Positions 22,201 through 33,205 of a stretch of DNA of 64,000 nucleotides are shown in pieces; position 1 is the stretch's first letter, and the number at the start of each line of letters is the position of its first letter. The DNA lies in NCBI GenBank assembly GCA_910822075.1, contig CAJVGC010000001.1, positions 50,311,066 to 50,375,065 on the forward strand, read 5' to 3'. The position numbers and the translations under genes were made by a program. A model generated the notes under the pieces. The model saw only the letters and a list, made by a program, of their open reading frames with translations. It searched no databases and had not been told where the DNA came from. The stretch is from Senecio squalidus. Its lineage: Eukaryota; Streptophyta; Magnoliopsida; Asterales; Asteraceae.

Positions 22201-22599
22201 TGATTTGGTTTTTGCACACTTTTTGTGGATAAAAGGTTTTCAGTTTTCTTGACAAGATTGCAGATAATAGTGAAGATACACTCGAGATCTAAGGAGAGAG
22301 AGACGAATGCCGGTATGGAACATACATTATCACCGTAGTAGTAGCACAAGTTAAGAAAAAATGAAGGAGTATAATAAGGCGGTCGGGCAGAGCTTTAGAA
22401 AAGACTAAATCAGCCATGAGAGAGGCTAAATGGAACCATCGGCAAGCGATTATGCCTCTAAACATAAACTAGTGACTTGTGGTTCACCTATCTGCTCATA
22501 AATTAATAAATGATATGGATAAAAGTAATGTGAATGAACCCAGGAGAGGTCGCCGGTGAAACGGACGACCCCGAGGATTGGATCATCTTCCGACATCAT

Positions 22600-23652
22600 G
22601 CCGATTGTAATCGAACCAAAAACCCTTGCTCGCTTGGAAATACCCATGGATTCTTCGAATACCGAAATCATAATCGTGAACCTAATTTGATTACTCATTT
22701 GAAGCTAGAGCTCAGTAAAACCTTTTTATAGTGTCCTTTGACTTAACATCACTTATTACTAAACCTAGACTTGTTTAAATCTTGTTAATTTAAATGATTT
22801 ATGAGTCGCTCTCGGATACTAGTATAACATTAATATTTGTTAGACCTTAGATAAGGTAATGAACCTCATAATTTTGGTTAAAAAGACTCGTATCCTTCAA
22901 ATATCGAATCATTGTTTGTTTCATTTTATGTCTGACTACTATCAAATTAACTGAACCAATTATCTTTAAAACTTCCAATAGAAAACTGTTTTTTAAATGT
23001 TGGGATTTTTTTTTTACAGAGCAAAAGTTAATACACATCACAACATTTTACATTTATCTCTTATCTGACTTAATTGTCAAACTCAATTCACATCTATATC
23101 ACGATACCAGAGACCCTTTGATAGCAAAGCGGGATTTTGGAAGTATATTGTTCATTCAAACATGAATGAAACAACTTTTAACTGTAACAAAATCAACTAA
23201 AGTCGATATTAAGGGAATGTTACATATACCTTTTAAGTATATTTTTGTTGCAACTATTATTAACTTGTTTTTTTATTAATGATTATAGATTTATAGAAGT
23301 TGATCAAAGAAGTCACAACAAAGAATTGAAACCATCTGAAATTGTATTTGGGGCCGGAATTATTCGTTGTTTCTATTGCTCAAATGTTTGGCCACGGCAG
23401 ACAAACATGCTTATTTAGGTATGTAAATAAATCTACATGAACATTATAAACCACAATGAAGTTTTTAGTTACAAAATCTTTAAACCGTTAACCAAAAAAA
23501 TCTCCATTATGGTAACTCTCTGCACTGTCGTCGTCTTTTGGAATAGATAACAACATTTGTTCGGTTCGCGCTTGTATTCAAATACTCAAAATCATGCTAT
23601 CTTAGATAAAAGGTGAACGCACAATATGCTATTAAGCAAACTTCATTTAATT
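22600..23652. other. Intergenic, no gene seen
   Basis: AT-rich DNA between the eIF3m pseudogene start and the 3' end of the methylesterase gene. Transcription runs leftward on both sides. Only short chance ORFs are present. Confidence 0.5.
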
Positions 23653-25620
23653 TTAATTAATTTTTGCAATCTCGACTAGCAGTTTGTGTAGGGCTTGAGG
23701 TTTGGAGAAAAATGGGCAATGATCAGCACCTTTGAGACGAAAAACCTTTTCAGGTGGACTTTCATTTATCATTATATGTTGGAGAGTGATGGGTATAGCA
23801 TTGTCTTCAGGTGTTTCTATATAGAAACGTCTGACAGACCCGTAGTTTGAGTCAGAAAGACTGAGCTTCTCAAGAACAGGTGAAAAAGGAATTGGCCTCA
23901 TCGAGACACATGCTAAAGCAACGTCCTACACATAGAAATGAACATTGTATTACTGTATTTTTAAGCGTTGTGTCAAGGAAACAATAGATTTAGCTGATTA
24001 GCTCTTACGGAACAATGGAATAAAATAAATAGCTACACTGAAACGGGTTTTAAAAAAGAAAATGGTCAAAAAGTGTTTCAGGTGATACGGATTCATATCA
24101 AAATTATTAGTTCTAACTCATTACTCAACCCCTCCAGTTTGCTATCTGGATATAATGTAGCCATGACATGTTTACTATGATTGAATAAAAGGTAAATACA
24201 TACCTTGGAAGGACTCTGATTGAATAAAAGTTCCTTCACGAGCGATTTGTCAAGATCTATGGCTGTTGGAGGCTGATTGTTCCCATTTGCGTACAAAAAC
24301 TTTTGAGCTTCTCTCATCAGATCGTTTGTATTTTCCTGAAATATAGTTATAAACCATGTATGAACTCTGTGTTTTTTGATAAACTTAAAATGAAGTTTGA
24401 GGTTGGCTTACGATTTCAACTGAGGCTGATTTATTTTTGTACGAAAATGCTAATGTTTGAAAGTATTTGAATACCAGAATCAGATTTTAATAAGCTCTAG
24501 CCACTTAAGTTCAACATGTTTTAAACCTTTTTTGTCAAAGAAATTAACATTTTATTGAACAAACCTTGAGCGAGAACATATCGAGAGTGCTCTGTCCAGT
24601 TTTCAGCATTGAAGCAGCAATGAAGACAGCTTTTGCAACTTTAGATGGGAATAGCTCCATCGCGTATGACATGCATGCTCCACCAAAGTCATGGCCAACC
24701 AAAATCACCTACGAAATCAATAAGGGTATGTTTTTATGTCGGAAAACTAAATTAAAGTTTGAGAATAAACATTCATATTTAACGAGCAGATCGTAAACTA
24801 ACCTTTTCTCCATCTGCAAGGCTTTCAAGAAAACATGCGAGGGGCTTAACATATCGTGACAAACATTTGACGGCATTTGCATCAAATCGATCTATTCCAG
24901 AAGCACTTAAATCAATTGCGGAGACCTTAAATTTACTTTCTTGCAAAAGTGCAATATTTTTATACCAACACCAAGCCCCAAAACCGCCTCCATGAATAAG
25001 GACAATATGGCTGGTCTCGAGTTCGTCATGTTTCACCTCCTGTTAAACAGAAAATACATTATAAGTCAAGGAGCGGAGACTGGATGCGGCAGAGTAGGCA
25101 GGTGCATCACCCCAATTTTTTCGCAATGTTCAAAATAGTTATGCTGATTTTTAAAAAACAAAATTATGTAAAATCAATCGAAGAAAAATACTCTTACTTT
25201 TCCCTAACGTGAACAGTAAAAATTTATGCACTTGATAAATACTCTTTATATAAAGCAAAGAAATATTACCTGATTAAGGAGCTGCTGAGAATATTGTGTC
25301 GGATCAACAAGCGATTTACGACTACTACTACTACTACAACTCCTTGGAATAACCTGGTGCTGACATTTCCCACGTCGAGTTGAAACTGATCGAACAAAAG
25401 GCAAAACACCACCATTTTGTTGCAATAGTATAGCAGCAGCTATGGCTTGTTCATGAAGAACAACATCATCGTCAAGGTTTTCGTTCTTAACAGAAGATGA
25501 ACGAACACGAGACCATCGATTAACTGAATACTTGCTGAGTGATGTTGTGGAGTGATTCGAAACGCGTTTTGAGTGAATTCTGGTTCCTGTTGTTGATTTT
25601 TTTGAGAAACATATTCCCAT
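23653..25620 (-). CDS. MES11: MES11-like alpha/beta-hydrolase (putative methylesterase), 5 exons
   Basis: Exons on the minus strand: 25620-25270, 25039-24803, 24708-24565, 24335-24204 and 23925-23653. All introns are GT-AG and phase 0, giving 378 residues, close to the family length. The N-terminal 117 residues are Ser/Arg-rich and low-complexity. The hydrolase fold then starts with HIVLIHGGGFGAWCWYK. The nucleophile elbow reads GHDFGG, with Asp where Ser is usual in plant methylesterases. From memory this substitution is shared by the MES11 branch, so classical esterase activity is uncertain. The His region is GADHCPFF near the C-terminus. The protein begins MGICFS, a good N-myristoylation/palmitoylation pattern, although this branch is often labelled chloroplastic. 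Relatives demethylate plant hormone esters. No breaks were seen. Confidence 0.9.
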
Positions 25621-25720
25621 CTTTTGCTAATTTTTATTTAATGCATTTGATCGAGAGAAGGAGATATGGTTTATGTTGTTGAGTAGTGAGAATGAGTGAA
25701 TGTTGGAGATTGAGAGAATG

Positions 25721-25728
25721 ATATATAT
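25721..25728 (-). promoter_or_regulatory. TATA box of the MES11-like gene
   Basis: TATATAT on the minus strand lies about 100 bp upstream of the ATG at 25620. A CT-rich leader follows (TCATTCTCTCAATCTCC), a common plant core-promoter arrangement. Confidence 0.5.
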
Positions 25729-25888
25729 GGATTTGAGGGGAATTTTGTAAGAAATGGTATTGAAATGCTGCATTTAATGGAGGTCTTTTTTTTTTGTTAT
25801 GTAAATCAGGAATATTAATGTGTACTACAACTCAACCACAAAATGAAAAGTTAGGAAGACAATTACAAAAATGCCATTTGTTAATAAC

Positions 25889-26515
25889 ACTATAGCTGTA
25901 AATGAACCGAACGTTCAACGAACAGTTCATAAACCGTTTGACGGGACTTCGTTTATTTATTAAATGAACGAACACGAACACAATTTTTTGTTCGTTTGAT
26001 TAAACGAACGAACATGAACAAATGCCTCATTCGTTCATATACGTCCGTGAACGTTCATTTATGTTTGTTCATTTATGTTTATTTAATTATGTCATGCACG
26101 TTCGTTTATATACAATTATCATGTATAACTATATAATATAGATATAAATTAATATATTAAAATGCTTTTTTTTTTCTTTTTTGCTAATTTTTAATTACTT
26201 AACTAAATATTGATAATTAAATAATTGTAACTGTAAAATGGTATATATTTAAATTTTTAAAATATTTAGATAGCTATTCTCATATTTTTTATGTAATTAT
26301 TATATGTTTGTTCCTTTATGTTCGTTTATTGTTTGTTTGTGTCCGTTTAGCACTTAAACGAACGAACACAAACGAATACGAACAAGATTATTTTTAAACG
26401 AACGAACACGATCACGAAAATCTGTTCGTATTCGTTCGTTTGTCTGTTTAAAGTTAAACGAACGAACATGAACAAGCCTCATTCGTGTTCGTTTGGTTCA
26501 TTTACAACCCTTATT
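25889..26515. mobile_element. hAT-type MITE rich in GAACGAAC
   Basis: The ends are inverted: left GCTGTAAATGAACCGAACG, right (complement) GGTTGTAAATGAACCAAACG. Subterminal regions are packed with AACGAACGAACA / TTCGTTCGTTT motifs in both orientations, as in many hAT-related MITEs. The middle is plain AT-rich sequence. An exact 8-bp target duplication could not be confirmed, so the borders are approximate. Confidence 0.6.
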
Positions 26516-26559
26516 AAAACTGGTGTGTTTGAGACATTAAATAGACATTTTTTTTTTAA

Positions 26560-26720
26560 ATCACATATATCATATCCTGTCTTTCACAAGATATGAAAAG
26601 TGAGATGTAGACAACCTTATATCTACCCAAAAATAATGGGATTACTTCCAATATAACCTCCGAGCATTTTTCAGGAAATGAGGATCGAACCTCTGACCTT
26701 TGTCTTCAAAAGAATTGGGT
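26560..26720 (-). mobile_element. tRNA-derived SINE-like fragment
   Basis: On the minus strand GGTCAGAGGTTCGATCC (around 26680-26700) matches an RNA polymerase III B box. It is followed by GGTTGTCTACATCTCAC near 26600, typical of plant SINE bodies. The A-box part is not clear. No 3' tail or target duplication was identified. Confidence 0.4.
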
Positions 26721-29700
26721 TTACTACTGATTCAACCCTATTAATTTTTTATTATTTAATGATTGAGCCCTTGACATATATTTTATTTGATGTAATTCGA
26801 ATGAAAAAGTGTTTTGTTATTTGTTGCGAACTAGCAATGATGGTCAAAGTCATATATTAATTCTATAAATTCTCTAAATTTTTAAATATTTGACGGTATA
26901 AATTGATTTTGAAAAATAAATGGGGAAAATATATTTTCCGTAAACTCAAAGTCTTAATCAAATGGACTAAATAATTTATAAAGAAGGAAAGGTTGATACA
27001 TTAGTGTAAGTAATTATTTTATTTATTACTTCGTATTAATTAAAGCAGTTAATTATTAGCTCTTTTAAATTAACTTGTATTAATACTTATTCATTGAATT
27101 GAATTTAAAATAATTTATTAATTAGTCATTAAAGTCATATATTAACTTCTTTTAATATTTAAACTTTAAATATTGGATGATTTATTTTATCTTTTAAAAT
27201 GAAATATGTATATTTTTAATAAACTTAAACTCTTAAAATTAGAATGGGTTAAATTTTCTTTGAATGAGTAAATATTTATGAATTTGAACTCATATGCATT
27301 CGGAAAAGATATATTTATATAATTTGAGCTTTCAATTTTTATTTTCTAATGTGCCATTTTTATTTTGTTTCAAAAATTTTGTGGTGATTTTCATAGTCTC
27401 ATCACATTCGTAACATTGAATGTTATAAATATTTTCTCTCTCATAATTTATAATATTACATTTATAACTTTTTAAAATATTAGATATATTTTTAGTCATT
27501 TTTTGTTTATATGTATGTAACGAGGTGGGGTGCCCGCGCGTTGTTGCGTGTTAAATATCTATCATGTGTATCGTTGATTGTATAAAATAAATTATAGTGC
27601 GACTAAAAATAAATAAATGAAGTCGTAGCTATTTTATCTAATATCATAACTAAAAAAAACTAAAACTTAATATAGACACTCTAGTGTAATCTAAAAAGGA
27701 AAATAAAACTTAAAAATCGAAAAAACATAAGACAAATAAAGATCTAAAATGGAAAATAAAACTTAAAAGTCGAAAAAACATAAGACAAATAAAGATCTAA
27801 AAAGAAAAATAAAAGTTAAAAGTAGAAAAAACATAAGTCAAATAAAAATCTAAAACTACAATTAAAAAAAAATAAGTAGCTGAGAGTGGGATTCAATCCC
27901 AAGTCATGCGAATAGCATGAGGGAGTCCTATCATCCGGGCAGGTTGTCTTTTTGCTAGGTTTCTTGTAAATATTAGATTAATATTTAAAACATGGTTGTT
28001 TAAAAAAAAAACAATTTAGTTGGAGCGGGTGGGAATCGATCCCACGCCCCCTTCTTAAAAGACAGAGGCATTTCATCAAGACAAATGTTGTTTTATTTAT
28101 TATTTTGGTTGTTTTTCTATTTGATAACAAACTTGACGGTGTGAAGTACACACTATGAATAGTGATCTCCATTTCCTTGATTTGTATATATATAGAATGT
28201 GTCTATATAAACCAACAAGAGAACTAACATGAATGTGTGTATAATTAATGTATTATCTATTCTATTTTCATTCCCATATTTAAATCTTATTACAAAATTA
28301 CTAGTTTGATTTAAAGAGTTTAAACATTATTAAATGCTTTTTTTTTTTCAAGTTTTGAAATAGTTACACCAAATGGATGGGGAAACGGTAGTTTTGTTTG
28401 GTCAAATTGGGTAGTGTCTTCTTTCTCTTATTTATAATCTCGTTTCTGGTTTATGTTCTTTATGTACTTTGTGCCCGTTTTCTAGATTTTTGCTAGTCGA
28501 GTTGTTTTAATATATTTGCTGATTCCAAAAAAAATTTTTTTTTTAGCAAAAACTAGCATTGATTTGTGGAGTACTAAAGTCAAAGCTGTAAATGGTTGGT
28601 GTGTCGTTATTAGTTTGCCCTACAAACAAAACGGTTAGAAAGCTTTTTAAAGCATTTGAGGTTTTGATTATTATAATTACTTTTAGTTTCAACTATTTTA
28701 TTAAATATTTTTCTTTGTTTTTATATATAAATTGTTTCTTTGATAATCTCAAGTTCTAGCTTTAATCCAAGCTCTAACCAAAGACGTTTCTAAAGGGAGA
28801 CAGAGTGGATGGTTGTTTCTTCAGAAATTTTGATACGAGTAGTAATATGTGACGAAAAATATAATTTTTTGCGTTTTTTCCCCTCAAAATACATTATTTA
28901 TATGAATAAACCGAACTTTTAACCAAAAAAATATTCATTTAATATAGTGGTAAGACACCCTATCTCCTTTCATGTGGTCATAGATTCGAACCCCCACAAC
29001 TCCAACTTTATGTTTAATAATTTGCCACCTTAGAATTTTTTTTTCTAACATCACCTCTTGCTCCAACTCTAGTTAATTACGCCAAAGATACCCTAATGTT
29101 TTATCTATTATTGACTTGAGTATATATAAGTCATAATCTTAAATTGGCAAACTTATAAGTCTTTTAAAACGAGAATATAAGTTAACAAAAACACTTGTTA
29201 CTATAAGACGTCTTTAGTCGAACATTATCAACATATTTATACAAGTCATTTCTCTCTTTCAAGATAGTATTTATACAAGTCATATCTGTCTTTTAAGATA
29301 GTGGATATAAGTCATACTTAGATAAATGAACATAATTATGGTGAGAGTAAGTTTGTTATTTTAAAAAAAGTTAAGAAAGACCTTTCTTTATTGTATGTGT
29401 AGGTAGTACTCGCCCGCATGCTGGCCAAAACTATATTTTTTTAAATGGGTAGATTTAACATCTGTTGCGACACCTGAATGTAGCAAACACAATGGGGTAG
29501 AAGGTTCGGATCCGTTAGTTGTAATCCGAAGAAGACCTTCAACCTGTTCTCTACTTCCACTATACCTAATATCTGCAATATGAAAACTAAACGAGTGTCA
29601 ATCCATCGTCTTGTACTTTCTGACCGAAAGTTTTCTTTCGGTCCATCGGTCACTAAGGTGCTTCCGGGTAATAGGCCTTACCTTAATTCCTTTTTGAGTG

Positions 29701-30598
29701 TCTACTTTTGTCCGGGGTGTTTCTTGACGTACCAATCGGTTGTATCGAAAGAGATCTTTCGGTCTGTTCGATGGTACGTCATCAACATAAATAATAATAG
29801 TATGAAAGTTTCGAAACAAGATACATTTTTAAAAGGAATTAGTTGGATGGGTGAGGAGTTGCATTGATTTGGTTTGATGCAAAACCAACTCCTATTTCTC
29901 CAACTGTCGCACGTCTTTTCTTCTTCAAGTATGAAAATAAGTCAACCTTAATTTCACTTGAACAAGTCAAAGGTCTAATTAGTATTTTCCCAACATACAG
30001 GGACTTCATCTAAACTACTATGGGACCACACTTCACATAAGGAATGCATCAAATGAAAAACATGATTACCGTAGCGTGGTTTCCTCCAAATATAACGTTA
30101 TCCCAACTCTTAAGAATCAAGCTATCTAAATATTCTCTTCTTCCATTACTAACAAAAATTAAATAAAATTATTTATGTCTCGAATGCACCATCTTATAAT
30201 AAGGATATAAGACATTTACACAATGGTGACATCTCACATGCATCATCAGCATCAGCATTTTATTTTTCTTACCCAAAACGTAATATAGCAATACACATAT
30301 ACATTCAATTGGACAATATAAAACACTTATAATCCATAAATTTATATGTTTTTTATCTTCTTCTAGAATGACAAGTATAACAATTTAGGACTACAAAGAC
30401 ATTTAATAGGACAATATGTAACTTATGTAATGGCCTCCAACCCACACAACTTTACCAGAAGTAATTTCACTTAAATCACAATAGAAAACCCTAAAACACG
30501 ACTCAAATTTCAAGATTTATTTATTATCAGAAAAATATGTTACCATCCAAACATCACAATGACACCATATCATTTAAAAGGGACAGTCTTTATAAATT
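26721..30598. other. AT-rich intergenic region, few features
   Basis: No protein gene was recognised over nearly 4 kb. It contains scattered tRNA-like phrases near 27880-27950 and 28020-28060 (GGGAATCGATCCCACGCC), repeated AATCTAAAA-type strings near 27600-27850, and short hairpins near 29622-29643 (GACCGAAAG / CTTTCGGTC). None of this supports a gene call. Confidence 0.45.
28938..29045 (+). mobile_element. Possible tRNA-derived SINE
   Basis: TATAGTGGTAAGAC resembles an A box. About 35 bases later GGTCATAGATTCGAACCCC resembles a B box. The segment ends near a T run. Flanking duplications were not identified, so this is tentative. Confidence 0.4.
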
Positions 30599-30654
30599 AG
30601 TTGTGTTGGAGTAGGGTCACCAATAGTCTCCCCAATCTGGCTGAAAGGTCTCCA

Positions 30655-31092
30655 TCCCATTACTGAAGAAGTGATGGAGCTTCGGCTCCATCCTATTACG
30701 GAAGAACTGATGGAGCTTCGGCCCCATCCCATTACTGAAGAAGTGATGGAGCTTCGGCTCCATCCCATTACGGAAGAACTGAGGGAGCTTCGGCTCCATC
30801 CCATTACTGAAGAAGTGATGGAGCTTCGGCTCTATCCCATTACGGAAGAACTGATGGAGCTTCGGCCCCATCCCATTACTGAAGAAGTGATGGAGCTTCG
30901 GCTCCATCCCATTACGGAAGAACTGAGGGAGCTTCGGCTCCATCCCATTACTGAAGAAGTGATGGAGCTTCGGCTCCATCCCATTACGGAAGAACTGAGG
31001 GAGCTTCGGCTCCATCCCCTTACTGAAGAAGTGATGGAGCTTCGGCTCCATCCCATTATCGAAGAACTGATGAAGCTACTGCTCCATCCCAT
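30655..31092. repeat. 36-bp tandem array of TTCG-capped hairpins (5' LTR)
   Basis: There are twelve 36-bp units, each with GATGGAGC, loop TTCG, then GCTCCATC (first hairpin 30673-30692). Spacers alternate between CCATTACTGAAGAAGT and CCATTACGGAAGAACT types, giving a 72-bp higher-order repeat. Some units carry GCCCC, changing one stem pair. The last unit is degenerate. The array is open in several frames on both strands only because 36 is divisible by three. Confidence 0.95.
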
Positions 31093-31141
31093 TTGTGGTC
31101 ATGGTCAAACCAGCCCCACCAACTATTGTGACAGGTAACAT

Positions 31142-31165
31142 GTGAGCTCTATAAATAGAGCTCAC
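31142..31165 (+). promoter_or_regulatory. LTR core promoter: TATA box inside a palindrome (5' LTR)
   Basis: CTATAAATAG is embedded in a perfect inverted repeat with 11-bp arms (GTGAGCTCTAT) around a central AA. A CT-rich tract follows from about 31185. This would place the transcription start some 30 bp downstream. Confidence 0.75.
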
Positions 31166-31510
31166 CCCTCATGGTAAAAGGGGTCTTCCCTTTCCTTACT
31201 TTCTCTCTCGAGACTCTCTCTCTAGACTCTCTCTAGATTCTCTCTCTCTAAACTCTTTCTCTAAACCATTGATTCTCGAACATCGTGGCGTACAACACCC
31301 TTTCCACGGAAAAGGTGTTACCTCCGGGGAATCGCCACCCGACAGGGTTAAAACACTCGGGTCCTTGGATTATGGAACCCGATACCAATTTCGGTGTCGG
31401 GTCTCTTTCTAACTAATTCTTTACTGTTTGTCGTATAATCTAAGCTCGGGGTGACGAGGAACGGCACCTCTTGGTCGTCAACACCAACCCGGCGGATTTT
31501 TACCTCAACA

Positions 31511-31528
31511 TTGGCGCCATCCGTGGGA
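31511..31528 (+). other. LARD primer-binding site
   Basis: TTGGCGCCATCCGTGGGA directly follows the LTR end. It has the form seen in many plant Gypsy-related elements. Confidence 0.8.
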
Positions 31529-33169
31529 CCACGAACAAAAATTCTCGTGTTCTCATCATTAAAGGGAACCACACTAGAACCCCGGATTTGTAAGTTTTCC
31601 TATAATTTTTCTTATTCTAACCATTATGAATAAGAAAGGCAAATCTTTCTCTATGTTTTTGTATGTCTTTACACAATTTAAGAGTTAAAAATGTTGATAA
31701 TATTTTATAGATTACTCTCTATAAAAGTATAATGTCTATCATGATGATGTATGTTTCACATTTTGTTGTACGAGTCCAAGAGTAAATTACAAGAAAAGGT
31801 AATAAAATAAAAAGTTTCAAAAGTAAAATCTTATTTAAATTATTCCTAAAAGTTAGGATTATTATTTGATTTTATTATTCTATCAATTGATGGCAACTAG
31901 TACGTGGAATCACTACTAAAGCAAAAATAAATAGAAAATGGATATTTCGAAATAGTCAATGAATTGAGGATATTGAATTATAAGTCGGATATATTTAATA
32001 TCTATATTTAAGAGAAAATAAATTTATTAGTCTTACTTTTACGACTAGACATATTCACAGATTTCGTATCCGGTTTTCCTTAGCAAAGCTTATATCGATC
32101 ATTTTATAATATTTTACACCACTTTTTTTAGATGAGATGATAATGCTCGTTAATATATATTATATTCTTGAAAATATATATATAATTGTTTACAATTTTG
32201 CTTTAATAGAAAGGTACAAGATTTTTAATTTATTTATAGTTATAGTTGGTACTAGCCAATAAAGTAAAAGCTTGTCCTAAATTTTGAACAAAAGAAAGCA
32301 TGTTTTGTAAATAAAAGTACAAGTCCTTTGTCAGGTGGTAGGTCAACTTTTGTGAATAAAAATGTCATAATATAAACCATTGTATTCTTTAAGTGTCTAA
32401 AAAATAAAATAAATATTAAAATCATTTGGTTATTTGAAAACATGGATCTAAAAGCTTAATATGTTATACATTTTTACATATATATCATAGGGACTTTTTC
32501 TTTTATTATTATCATTAAAAAGAAAAATAATAAATCAAAATATGAATTTAATACGCACATGTTCTTTACTGACTAAATATGATTTAGTTTCTACGTTTAA
32601 ACCTAAAGTTGTAAAAGTTTTTTTTTTCTCAGTAATTAGAAATTATCCATATCTAAAAATAAATTTCTAAGAATCCTAAATTTAGAAACCAAACCAAAAC
32701 CATATCCCCTTAAAAATAAATAAATAATGTTATTGGGACAAAGGTACTAATTAAATAATATAAATCATACACAAGTACTAATAAAAAAGTATTTTTGGTA
32801 AAAAGGTATCATTAAAGTAATGTTGAAAATACAAATATACAAGACTATGTGATGTCACTTTAAAAAGCTTTTGATAAATAAGTACGGTTTGTCTATATTA
32901 TAATACTCAACTTTTGTACTGTTTGTATGTAAATATGGGCAAATAAGTAGGATGTATGAAGTAAAGTGATTGCTAGTGTGAAACTACCTAGGCCTTCATT
33001 TATATATATTTACACGTTGTATACATTGACTAAGGGGACTTGAGAGGTGACTAGGGACTGTTAAGTCACGTGGCATTACCTTCTCGATTTAAGTTAATAA
33101 TTGTCATGCCAATAAAAAGTAAAATCCCACCCTTTGTTTAAAAGTTATATACATTATAATTTGGTCACA

Positions 33170-33205
<36 letters not shown>

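Larger units (their letters stand above)
12131..22599 (-). pseudogene. eIF3m (PCI-domain) gene, decayed, intron-containing
   Basis: Minus-strand exons match translation initiation factor 3 subunit M. Exon 1: 22599-22540 (VVRFTGDLSW). Then come damaged pieces at about 22493-22450 (GEPQVTSLCLEA), 22442-22383 (LASLMADLVFSK), 22290-22235 (DLECIFTIICNLV) and 22118-22026 (NLYNLLENPYCRFY). Cleaner exons follow: 22019-21934, 20250-20100 (LLDMPAVAQLEKDTKYASVY), 19997-19888 (GLVHEECIAKMRLMSMVDLA), 19805-19708, 19375-19306 (ERVFGPHQWQALR) and 12220-12131 (GNIANV to AMQGLAIR stop). Breaks: an early frameshift and stop after LCLEA; about 50 residues lost where VTQHI runs directly into the GEDAH exon at 22026/22019; and a 3' splice site that reads TG instead of AG at 19806-19808. 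The last intron holds a 7-kb Copia element. Introns are kept, so it is not a processed copy. The downstream exons stay in phase, so decay may be recent. Confidence 0.87.
30604..31510 (+). repeat. LARD 5' LTR
   Basis: It contains, in order, a short unique start, a 12-unit 36-bp tandem array, the palindromic TATA region, a CTCTCT-rich tract, and an R/U5-like region ending CCTCAACA. Confidence 0.93.

Noticed and set aside
27520..27560. GGTGCCCGCGCGTTGTTGCGTG resembling a Helitron terminal hairpin
   Set aside because: No CTAG/CTAA end follows at the right distance and no 5' end was found.
28020..28070. tRNA-like GGGAATCGATCCCACGCC and the phrase near 27885-27950
   Set aside because: Only a T-loop-like piece is present; no acceptor stem or anticodon arm could be built.
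30655..31092. Regular 36-bp repeats with palindromes that could be mistaken for a CRISPR array or repeat protein
   Set aside because: The spacers are near-identical, the array lies inside a plant LTR, and the long ORFs on both strands follow only from the unit length being a multiple of three.
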